Shown here piece by piece: positions 13,470 to 44,000 of a DNA stretch of 64,000 bases. The stretch is from Triplophysa rosa (taxonomy: Eukaryota; Chordata; Actinopteri; Cypriniformes; Nemacheilidae). The stretch spans positions 3,881,607 to 3,945,606 of the forward strand of contig NC_079892.1 in the NCBI RefSeq assembly GCF_024868665.1, given 5' to 3'. The notes under the pieces were generated by a model, which ran no database searches, was not told the origin of the DNA, and was given only the letters and a program-made list of their open reading frames with translations. The translations under genes were made by a program, and so were the position numbers. Positions within the stretch are counted from its first letter, which is position 1; each line of letters begins with the position of its first letter.

Positions 13470-16275
13470 ATGTTCTGGACGCAGCCCGTTCTTCTCACCT
13501 GTCTCGTCGTAGCATTCACCATCACCTGTGAGTAACTGGACTGTTACCCAATGCACGGATGCAAAGTGTTGATTTGCCAAAGCTAGGTACCGCGAGTCTT
13601 TTAGTCCGTGGAGAAGGTGGCAAATCCTTGCAGCAGCATACAGAATGATTTTTGTTAGATCTGCATGAAAAATTGTGAATTGTATTGCTTTTCGCAGTAT
13701 TCGAAGGGACCGACAGTGCCGCTGTGTCAGATAAAAAGGATGTGAAGGCATCCGACCCTCAAGGTGACCAAACCCTCCAATGTTCCTTTAGATCTTTCTA
13801 AAGCCTTCTTTCACCTCATTCTTCTTCTTCATCGCCATCAAAGGTGCACTGCGGAAGATCTTCATGCCAGAGGCGGACGCCTCCAACTTCTTCAAACGGC
13901 GAAGCAGGAGGGCTACGAAAAGCCAGGATGAGATAAACGGTGAGGCTCTCTGCGTGAAAGCTCTTGTATATGCGCTGGCAGATCAAAGATTTGAGTTTCA
14001 GTGTAGCAATCCAGAAGATTTGATGTTTAAACTGTGCATAAAGAAGTTTAAAAAGGGAGTAATGTATGTTACTGTAATTCGACTTTATTGCTAGCATCTT
14101 TCATGGATGATACAGCAACCACACTTAAAGTCGTGCAGTAAGTAAATGGACCGTAATGGCAAGTGCATAGCAAGTAAATAATAGTTGTGGCTTGCAGGAA
14201 AAATACAAATATAGAAGTGTTTAGTATTGGCTAGCTACAGGTGCAGTACTGCTAAGTGTGTGTGTGTGTGTTGAACCAGCTGTGAAATTCATGGGACACC
14301 ACAGCACACGGCAGGAGCCACAGGGCAGCCTGGAGAAACCAGCCTGCAAACTTCAGCTCCTACCACTGCGGGAGGAGGGACTTTAGTGTTTATTCACGGC
14401 TTTCGTTTGGTTTGGCCTGGTCTGTGGTTGTTAGTTTGCGATTATGCGACCACCAAAAAGGTTACACACTCAGGTTCACTCACATACATGTGGGAGTTCA
14501 AGTGTCTGGATAAAAATGGTAGAAAATGTGCACTGGATACTAGACAATCTAAACATGACTTGATGTTTGAAAAGGTCAAGGATTAGTTGGCATGACCTTA
14601 GTAACTCATCAGGGCTCCGAAGCATGGAATCATATCATTTTGTGTACGATCATATCATTTTTGATAAGACCTCTGTCTTATAAAAGGAGCAAAATATTGA
14701 TATGGTCGTAACTATGTTAAACTTGTGTCTTAAAGGGATACTTCACCCAAAACAAGAAAATTCTGTCATCATTTTCTCACCCTCAGATTGTTCCAAACCT
14801 GTATAAATGTCTTTGTTGAACACACAGGAAGATATCTGGAAGATTGTCAAATCTTCCCCCCCCCATAGTATTTATTTTCCCTACTAAATGGTGGGTGAGA
14901 TCTGATATTCTTCCTAATTTTTTTCCTGTGTGTTCAGCAAAACAAATGAATGTATACTGGTTTGGAACAATAAGGGTGAGAAAATGATGACAGAATACTC
15001 ATTTTTGGGTGATGTATCCCTTTAAAAAGGTAACTTCCATCACAGCCAATAATAAAGTTATTGAGAAGTACAGCCGGTAATGACACAGCATTATACACAG
15101 CACTGAATGAATTGTAAACTGTGTTGTGAAAATGATCTGAGTTTACACATGACTTGTAAGTGAAAACAATATATAAAAATGTGGGACATGACTTCATCCA
15201 TCTGAAATTGACTGTGAACAGTACGCATCTCATACCAGAATGGAGCTGGTGGTTGTAGGGGAGTTTTTTGTAGCACCAATTAAAGTTACATTTATTTATT
15301 ATGTATGTAGTTATTATGTTTTGAAACAAATTTGAAAAAATGTAGCATTAGAAACCACTGAATCGTGCACAACAAGACCAATGAACTGAGTTAAGGGAAT
15401 AGTCAATATTTACTTGACCCATGATTTATGTCATGCAAACACATTTTTGGAGACATTTGTGCAGAGTCCTTGCGCGTTTTCCATATAATGACTATTGTTA
15501 CAAATAGACTAAAAAAACAAATAAATAAAAGCATCATTAAAGTAGTGTATACATACATAAGTATTATTGGTTTTCTAAAACCAAACAGCTCTCAGCATAC
15601 AAAAGTTTGTCTAATAATTTAAGTACAACAAAAAGAGGTTTACATCAGTAACTTCTGAACGTTACCTCATTCCCAGCTCGTAGTATTTGGCTCACATGTC
15701 TTTCTTTTCTGCCTCGCACACTTGTTTTGTCATGTTAGCTGAACAGAGGCAAAGACTGGCAGCAGATCTGAGGATGAGACAATTTCACGAGGAGCAGAGG
15801 AATACGTTTGAAAACTACGCCGAAGAGGAAAATGACGGTGAGATCCAGTCACTCACATTCAGCTGCGTTTGAAATTCACTGATGACATAACACAAAACAT
15901 TTACATAAAACAATACATTTCATTTTAAAAAATCATTTTAAATCATTAGATAAAAAACAACATTGGACTAAACAACACATTTTTTAAACGTAGAACATTT
16001 ACATAAAATTGTATAACATAGATCAATATTTTATTTGTCAAACGTTATCTTTCTTTATGACTATTTTTAAATAATAAAATAAATTGTGATCTTTTTTGCT
16101 CTGCTTTGCTGTCTGTAAAAACATATAAGCGCAATATGATTTCAAATTTAACATTTGAACTTTTTTTATTGTTCCAGAGCAAGATGAGCGGACCAGCGAG
16201 AGCACAGAGCAGTGGAGAGAGTTTCATTATGATGGTCTCGACCCTTCTTATGAATACAACAGACACACAGTCTGA
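13470..16275 (+). CDS. ucma: Unique cartilage matrix-associated protein (Gla-rich protein), complete, 5 exons
   Basis: UCMA/GRP is a small secreted, vitamin K-dependent cartilage matrix protein whose glutamates become gamma-carboxylated and bind calcium. Exons: 13470-13527, 13698-13763, 13844-13939, 15739-15837, 16178-16275; all are GT-AG, phase 1, totalling 417 nt or 138 aa, the same length as I recall for human. Residues 1 to about 27 form a hydrophobic signal peptide ([17 protein letters not shown]). A propeptide follows, then the furin-type site KRRSRR ending at residue 64. The mature chain has 14 Glu in 74 residues, including [19 protein letters not shown], and ends [16 protein letters not shown], the conserved C-terminus. 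The compact phase-1 structure would let whole exons be skipped without shifting frame. Fish carry two paralogues; I cannot tell which this is. Confidence 0.95.
14735..15027. mobile_element. MITE with inverted repeats, in ucma intron 3
   Basis: The left end reads AAAGGGATACTTCACCCAAA with TCTGTCATCATTTTCTCACC. The right end is its inverse: GGTGAGAAAATGATGACAG and then GGGTGATGTATCCCTTTAA. The two halves pair through CCTGTGTGTTC/GAACACACAGG in the middle. This is a complete foldback-type element of the family that recurs across the window; it resembles the Angel-type MITEs described in zebrafish, but the name is from memory. Confidence 0.85.
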
Positions 16276-18238
16276 AACCTAATTAACAAAGCAAGAAAAC
16301 GGGTGAAGCGCTAGAACAGTACACTTTACAGTACATTTCTGAGTGTTTTTTGGTAAAAATGAAAGACCTATATAGGGCTAACAATAAAACAGTTTTATGC
16401 ATTTAATTCATGCAGCTCATGCATGATATTTCTTTAAAAAGATGTATTTATTCCATTATCCTAGACTAATTATATAATACTTCCAGTCTTACATTATATA
16501 TAATATTTTAGTATGTGTTTTCATGTGTAGCCTAATAGTTCTTCTAGTAAAAACCTATTGTATTCTTATGAATAAAATCTTATATTTTTATAGCATTTCA
16601 GAGCTTTGCAAAATAATTACAGTATACATTAAACAAAATAGTGCTTGCACACATTCAAAATAAAATACCACATAACCTGTTGTTCTTATTTCAATCTTGT
16701 GTTAGGTTAGGCCTTCTAATATTTGCTGTATCGCAAAACTTTCGAAACACATGTTTGTTCCTTGTTTAAGGTAATACCGTCAGGCTTGAACAGAGACAGC
16801 AATTTTTTTTTGTTAAATAAAAACCAAGTTGAAAAAAAACACAACAAAATAGTTGGCATCATTGTTGTGTTTAATACAAATTTAAAATAAACTCACCAAG
16901 AAACATTCACCATTATACAAATCTGCCAAAGAGAAAAAAAACTGTCTACATCATTTCTGTGACTTAAATGAAAGAACCAGCACTTGGGTGCTAAATTCAG
17001 ACCGCTGGTATGAAGTCCCACAATGGGTGGGATTTAGAGCAGAGACTGTCTTCTCATGATCATAATTCATTTGACAGCTACAGAGAAACCGGTGTAGGCA
17101 TCCTACACTGGACAATTCTTCTTATTTTCTGTCAAAATAGGCAACACAAGGTCAACAAATACAAATGTTCATTATATAGCTGTTTTGTCACTGAAGCATA
17201 TACTATTCAGATATTTAAATGTCCTAGAGTTTGGCTTTCCTACCTTCCTCAATCCTTTTTGATACAATTACAAAACAAAGTTATGATGACATCATTACAG
17301 TGTTTATGTTACATATATATCACATAGAATAATATCACTATATATAGGTATATATCACAATATCAATATTTTCAGTGTCAACAACAATTGAACAATACTT
17401 CAATTTACACAAAATAAATGTTGATTATTCAACACTCATGTAAATACACTGTAACATAAACACTATAATGAAAAGTGACCACATTTGTTTTTAATGTTGT
17501 AGAAGCCATTAAAAAAGAGAAATGCATTTGCAGAACTCCAAACACTACACAAAACACCTTAAAAAGTGTTTTCAATGTGAATTATTTTATACAGACTTCC
17601 AAAACATTTGACATGGATATTACTCCACGTTCCTTAACAAATTCTTGGTAAAACCATTAAAACTCACGTTTTCATTTAATACAATATTCACATCCTTCAT
17701 TCCCACATTTACATATCAGACGAATTTAGATTACTGGATGACAATAAAAACTTGGTCATTGTTATTTTCAAGCCAGACGATTTACGACATAAACTTCTCT
17801 AAACATTTTGTTCAATTCAAAACGGACAACTTCTGTTGGTTTGGTCACAACAGCAGCAGGTTGAAACACAGCAGCAAAAACGACAACAGCTGTTTTATGA
17901 ATGAAATCGGTTTTATCTACACAGCTCTTGTGCTTCCATTCGTGTCCTGGTGTACTTTCTAAGACTCCATTCAAGAGTCACTTCAAACAAACCTTTGACA
18001 AAACGCCACGTACGCCCATGTCGCCAACTTTGCTCGGTCATCCAGTCCCCTCAAAAATACAGTCGGTGCTTCACGGCAATTTTTAAAACAGCACCTCACT
18101 GACTTTCCAAAGAAGGAAACAGGACCTTGCAACAGGTGACTGTGACAATAGAAGTTACCGATGAACAGACAAATGTTTTTTTCGAAACATTCCCAAAGTG
18201 CCATAGTCTCCAAAAGAGCAGTCCAACAGGAAGTGATG
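16276..18238. other. Convergent 3' regions of ucma and camk1d
   Basis: There is no coding exon here. The ucma 3' UTR follows its stop at 16275, with AATAAA-type signals around 16384 and 16571. The camk1d 3' UTR enters from the other side below 18239. The region is AT-rich, with long runs of short tandem-like sequence (for example TATATATCACA around 17310-17360). Long frames at 17645-18086 have no recognisable protein family and unusual composition, so I treat them as chance. Confidence 0.6.
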
Positions 18239-29640
<11,402 letters not shown>

Positions 29641-30997
29641 GTGCGTGTGATAGAAACTGAATGAAAAAGGAGGGCTGGACGGACTCTGCGTCAGGAACCG
29701 CAGAACTGCTGCATATACTTGCATTGCATATTGCGCATTTGAGAAGCACTTGTCTTATCCAAAGTGACTTACAATGCATTTAAAGTAGGCTTTACATTTG
29801 TTTTTCAGTGTGATGATCGAACCTATGACCTTGACGTTGCTAACACAATGCCCCAGCTACTTGAACACACAGACATGTTCAGCCAGGTGTAAATAACTAA
29901 AAGATGAGATCACAAATGGGAAAACAATGCACAGAACAGAACATACACCTGTAAGGCTGTATACTTCTACCAAGAACTTTTAATATTAACACTTCACAGA
30001 ATCTCTCTGTTACACAAGTTGGAAAAGGTTAAAAAGAGGCCATAATAAATAAATGCTCCTTTTACAAACCTTTGACTTGCAGGTTGTTTGGAGAACCCAA
30101 ATTGCTCTTCTATAGCATTCCTGTCTGCATTTTAGGAGTAAAACATGTAATTTAATAATCATTTTAACTCTTTAAAGACAATTTTCCAGGCTACATGGGA
30201 ATTTTTACATGACATCATTTTTAATGACTAGAAAAGGGATTTATAAGGTGAAAACAGCTAGATATGGAGAAATGTTCAACTAACGGGTTTATGATGAATA
30301 AAACCAGGATCTTTAAATCATATTTTATTTTTTTCTCCAGCATAAGTCAAATTCAATTTCATCCACACAGTATCACTACTGACAATGTACATTTCACATC
30401 AAACGTAAGCATTGGATGGGCTTGTCATGGGTGTTTAAAAGACCTTTTAGGTAGTGTAAACACTAGGTACTTCTGTTGTTTGCAATTCTTTCATTTTGTA
30501 GTTAATACTTCAAATTGTTTGTAAATGTACCGACTCTACATTCATCTGATAATAGTCAATAAATTATATTCACATTTAAACGTTTAACGCTTTACACTAC
30601 TGTTTTTGTAGTGTAAACCGATAATCTTGTAACATCACTTGAGCCATGGTTTAAAACCTGCTATAGTGTTTTCCTACTCCTGTAAGTATATTTATAATAA
30701 TTCTTTACATTTCATTTAAAAGTGCTTTGAAAAACCATAAACGCTATACACCAGTATATCTGTTCTACATTGCTACTTTCCTTCTGTACAACTACAGAAT
30801 AATCCACATGATCAATTACGGTATTGTAGAAGTTTCGGGTGATAATTTGTATGTCAGTAAGAAATGTTTGGTAAACAATGTCCCTATGTGGGCAATATTT
30901 CTTTGTGTCACCTGTGCCCCAATTGTTCAGGCAACAGAGATTTGAGCTTGTTAGCTGCAGAGAAGAAGATTATTTAGGTTTGAGATTGTAGGATCTC
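29641..30997. other. Intergenic region between dhtkd1 (3' side) and camk1d
   Basis: There are no coding exons. The part below 30998 should contain the dhtkd1 3' UTR (minus strand). A minus-strand SINE occupies about 29735-29870. The rest is AT-rich single-copy-looking sequence; a frame at 30264-30524 has no recognisable family and is probably chance. Confidence 0.55.
29735..29870 (-). repeat. tRNA-derived SINE, minus strand
   Basis: On the plus strand it reads CTTATCCAAAGTGACTTACA (the inverted teleost SINE tail) followed by GATCGAACCTATGACC (an inverted B box) and GCTAACACAATGCCCCAGCT (an inverted A-box region). The order and spacing fit one SINE copy on the minus strand. Confidence 0.75.
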
Positions 30998-39278
<8,281 letters not shown>

Positions 39279-39380
39279 TGTGGAAAAATAATAGATTAAA
39301 CACGACGTAAAAATAATAAAGTTTCGCTGAGGCTCCACGCATCCTACTGCGCGGCCATAATGCGCGAGGACCGGTGGGAG

Positions 39381-39440
39381 GTGATCGTTTGCGCAACGCT
39401 GATTGGCTAAACGTGATCGTTTGCTCGCCGCTGATTGGCT
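39381..39440 (-). promoter_or_regulatory. Duplicated CCAAT-box module upstream of dhtkd1
   Basis: A 28-bp block, GTGATCGTTTGC..CGCTGATTGGCT, occurs twice (39381-39408 and 39413-39440) with three differences, at a 32-bp offset. Each copy carries ATTGGCT, which reads AGCCAAT on the dhtkd1 strand: the NF-Y consensus. The boxes lie about 125 and 160 bp upstream of the start codon, the usual NF-Y position, and the spacing is near three helical turns. No TATA box is visible, which fits a housekeeping mitochondrial gene. Confidence 0.7.
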
Positions 39441-41091
39441 GGAGCTTTGCAGAGGTTGTGGATAGGTTACGTTGTGGTTCACATGCTGCCCACGTAATGT
39501 TTTACAAATCTCCAGACAGGAGTCTGTCTGTCAACTGAGATGTTTTAAGAAACACAATACGAAGATAGCTTGTTTATTGGCGACACTGACGTTTTAAAAA
39601 TACACTCCTAAAAATAAAGGTGCTAGAAGTTTTTCTTCAACCTTTTTCGTAAAAAAAAAACGTTCTGCTGCAACAAAAGGTTTCTGTGGATGTTGAAGGT
39701 TCTTTATGAAACAAAAAAACCTTTGTATTTATAAAAAAATACACAAATATGACATGTATTTATACATTTATTTAGGTTATTTCCGCTCCAATAATATTAC
39801 AAAAATGATAAGTTTCACTCTAGTTCCACCTATTGGCAGACAAAGCGCATACAGCTCAAAAATGTCATTACTTTCAGGTACAAATAATTACATAATTACC
39901 TTCACCAAACGCAAGGCACCAATGCGTTGGTCAATTTATATCTCTACCAACACCTACACATATTTTATGTCATTTTTACCATTGCATCGGTTCAACTTGA
40001 AGGCTGGTGAAGGGTGTGTTCACCAAGTCACTCCTAATGGGGAAATAAAAGCTTCACTCATTAATTTATGGATTAGAATTGGCCAGAACGCACAGCGAGA
40101 TTTTGCATGACTTGTGTGATATTTCATCCGGACGTATCATCGCCCTTTCAAAGTTCGCCGGGGAGAGAAGCAGCGCGCAAAATGTCCCCAAAATCTAACA
40201 AATCACCCCACCTTGTCCACCCTCCACGCGTTCACGGACACACGCCCCTCCCGGTCAAATGTGCTCCTATTTCAAATTTGCACGCCGTTCTCGATGCCAG
40301 CTTGTCAGAGCCAATAACATAAGACTACCTGCCGCTCATTCAATCAGAGCAAACAACGCCTCTGGCATGCACACTGCGTGTGATCCACCTTGGGTGGAAA
40401 CACATTTTCAGCCCTGTTCTGTGAATGAACGACCCTCCCTCGTTGCAGCGACGCCCGCTTCTCAAGACAGAAACAAGCGAGCTGTTGTCATTGGACTTCT
40501 AACGCATCAGTGGCATCGATCGCGCGCATCTGAATGCATCAACATAAGAAGCTGTTTTTGAAGGACACCGGAATCGCTGAGGGCATGGACTGATGGGTGA
40601 CTGCTGGTGTAGCCTCTCAAGGATGCTGTAACACAGTAAGGACGCTGGAGTTATGAAGGCTCGACGGATAACTGGCGCTGTCCGTTCAGCACCACCGCCA
40701 GTCTCGCCTTGCGCCCAATGACACCATAAAGACCTCGATGACACGAGGATTTGGGATATTGGATTATTGTAAGGAGACAGGTTTGCGTTCATCATTTCGA
40801 GTTAAGTGCCAGTGTGGAGAAAGCGATTTTGGATTTCCATTGTTGATCGGTTGGTGAGCTCCGAAGTGTGCCATAGACGCGCGTTGACGCGCAAGCTGCA
40901 TACCTGGCACAAGCGCTTTCTTTTTCTTTCTTTTTTTTACAACAGAAACATGCGATTTTGCACACTTGTTTTCTGAACATTGCATCGCTGTCAGACGTTT
41001 TTAATTGGTCTATGCACATGTGTTGCACGGGTCCCAGCGGTACGATGATGATGCCCGGCGTTGGTAGGAGATATGACTAGAAAGGGACGCG
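39441..41091 (+). promoter_or_regulatory. kcnc1 upstream region and 5' UTR
   Basis: From about 39600 to 39730 there is a common teleost repeat (CTCCTAAAAATAAAGGTGCT). From about 40110 the sequence becomes richer in GC and CpG up to the kcnc1 ATG, as expected for a neuronal CpG promoter and long 5' UTR. A forward AGCCAAT lies near 40308. Open frames here (40107-40561) have no recognisable protein family. Upstream ATGs close to the main start are described separately. Confidence 0.5.
41045..41080 (+). promoter_or_regulatory. Short upstream ORF before kcnc1
   Basis: Three consecutive ATG codons begin at 41045, 41048 and 41051, and the frame ends at TAG 41078-41080, eleven bases before the kcnc1 ATG. 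A further ATG at 41073 opens a frame shifted from the channel that runs past the main start to 41354. If the mature 5' UTR includes this stretch, both would reduce translation of the main frame. Confidence 0.55.
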
Positions 41092-44000
41092 ATGGGCCAA
41101 GGCGACGACAAAGATCGCATCGTGATCAACGTCGGAGGAATCAAACACCAGACCTACCGAAGCACCCTACGCACCCTGCCCGGCACTCGGCTCTCCTGGC
41201 TGGCGGAGCCCGACGCTCCCAACAACTTCGACTACGATGCAAACATCGAGGAGTTTTTCTTCGACCGTCACCCGGGCGTCTTCGCCCACATCCTCAACTA
41301 TTACCGCACGGGCAAATTGCATTGCCCGGCGGACGTGTGCGGACCCTTGTATGAGGAGGAACTGGCGTTTTGGGGGATCGACGAGACGGACGTGGAACCG
41401 TGTTGCTGGATGACCTACCGGCAACACCGGGAAGCCGAAGAGGCTTTGGATAGCTTCACCGGGGGTGCCCTCGATCTCAGCCATGACGATCCGGAGCCTG
41501 ATGGGGTGGTTGAAGCGGCGGATGGGGACGAGGGTGTCGAGATGACCCGGAGACTGGCGCAAGGGGACTCGCCCGATAACAGATCTGGTCGCTGGCACCG
41601 TTGGCAAAAGAAGGCTTGGGCTCTGTTTGAAGACCCGTATTCATCGAGATACGCGCGGGTGAGTGTGAACGAGCATTAAGTTGTATTACAGTATGTCTGA
41701 GATGAAGTTTTGTTTGTTTGTTGACAATTTAGTGATACATTGCCACCAACTTATGGAGAAAAACACTTGTGAGTGACCTTGAAACAATATCCTAGATCAG
41801 CGTCATGTCTTTGCCAGTAATTAACTAAAAATGAAATTTTTATCGCAATGCATATGATCCTAGGTTTGTTGCTTACATTACCTGATTGTTAAAGGCTTTT
41901 GAGGGCTTGTGATTTCCCATACCACAGAAAAATGGCAGATTTCCTTAGTATTACACAGTTATTTCTCTCAGACAACAATTAGATTGAGAGAGCAAATGGA
42001 CATTTTTGCTTAAGTGCATCCTTGGATTTTTTTTCTCGAAACCCTCAAATTTCACAAGAAAGAGTTTCAGAAGAGATCTCAACAATGTCACAAACTGAGC
42101 TCAGAATTGCCAAGTCTGCAACCAAAAGTCAATATTTTTGAAGATCTAAATAGAAACTAAACAACAATAGAAACAATAAAAACATTTCTCATTGAATCTA
42201 CCCAAACCCAGATAATTTTACCTCTACAATCTATATTTGACACCTCCATATTCCTTTCATGTATTTGAATGAAGTTTTATTTCTCCTTTAAGCAATTTTA
42301 AGAGAAACATTTAAGACTAACTGAGAACTTCGTCAAACCTTCTGAGCAATAAAATCGTTTCTCTGGGTTGCTGGCTTGTCAAGGGTTTAGAAAAACTCAT
42401 ATCCAGATCATGTTTGGTCAGTTTCTTGTTCAGTTCACGTTTCAAGCTGCCACTAACGTCCGGTCACTCGTTCTGATGTGGGACAAGCCGCAACCTCACC
42501 CTGTAAAAACAAACACACATATACAAACTCTCACGCAACCGCAAACCACATACAAACATAAATGCACACACAGTGTCTAAGGGCACTTGTGCTATAAGAT
42601 ACACCACCCTTGAGATTGTATATGCATTTCATTAGCCCATTTCAAACGTCAGCTCTTTGACCTCACACTCCACTCACCAAAGTCCCATCATCGCTCTCAG
42701 CAAGAACCCTGTAAGCTCTTAATCGCCATCCCAGCGTACCCTTGAGTTTTGCCAGACAGGTTAAAACAGGTCAGCACTGCTGACCCTAGCCCACCGCTTT
42801 GGCACTTTCAGAATCGGAGATGGCCGGCCTCCAAGATGAAAGCAGGCAGGTTGCAGGCAGAACTGTGGAGGATGAGAGACAAACAAAGATATAAAGAGCT
42901 TTATTGAACTCTTTTGAAAAGTACATCTCAGACATTCAAGTACAAATAGCTCCTTGGATGTACTACGGATGAACATTCAGGGCAGGCAAATAATCAGATA
43001 ATTTTTATTACGGGTGAACTGTTCTGCCATCCTTACCATGACGGTGGTGCATGGTCTGGGCATAAACAAGTAGAAGTGTTTATAAGACTGGGATTCTAGG
43101 AGGATATGTATTATTAATCTGGCTGCCAGGAGCCAAGCTGTCCGACCCTGTCTGCTGTAGTGATGAGCTGCTGGAGATGGAGGAATGTGCCACGGCTACT
43201 GGCAACACCCCAGAGAAACATGAACCGCACACGGCTGCCCGAGAGCAAATACGCAGTAATGGGCCGATGAGGTCCGCAAGATCGGTGATTTAGATCATCT
43301 GAGAGAGTTGCTTTTGTTGCACTGAGCGATGACTCGTGCATGATGGGAAAGTCGGGTTTCGGCATCAAATATGCATTTCTGTCAACGGCGCTGGATTATT
43401 TTTACCAGGTTTTCTAAATGCAGAGCCTCTCAGACTCTCAAGAGTGGGTGGTTGGAGGAAAAGTGTTGAATTTCAAATGACTGAAGTCATGTCTGGTGTG
43501 CATGTGCAGGTGCTGTCGACCAACCACAGCATCCAGGCGCATTCGGAAACATCGTGCCTTGTTTTTTTTAATTATTATTCTTCAGCTGCTTTTCTTGGTC
43601 TGTGTTTTCCAGAGTCAATTCAATTGTGTCAAGTTATTTTTAGCTCCTTTCCATGAGGAAGAATCTCTTAATTATATTACAACTTGTTAACTCAATTACT
43701 TGCAGTGATCACAGTTGACGTATCTCTATCTCTATAAAATCTGCCCGTGAGAGACATGTTATAAACTCAAGGTTTGGGATTGTTAGGGTCAAAACAAACA
43801 TTAAGGGCAAAAATGATCAAATGCCTAAAGATAAAATCGAGTGCCGCCCCATATTTGAGCTGGGCTTTCTAAATTGTGCTAAAAATACACGAATAGTTTG
43901 GTTTCAGCTGGAATAACTGATTGTTGCCAATGTTCCGTAACTGGACCTCTTCTGAAATGATGACACTTCAGTAACTGCTGGATCGGGTGTGAGGTAGATT

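Noticed and set aside
41167..41607. 146-codon open frame on the minus strand across kcnc1 exon 1
   Set aside because: It is an antisense shadow of a GC-rich coding exon whose plus-strand product is clearly the Kv3 T1 domain.
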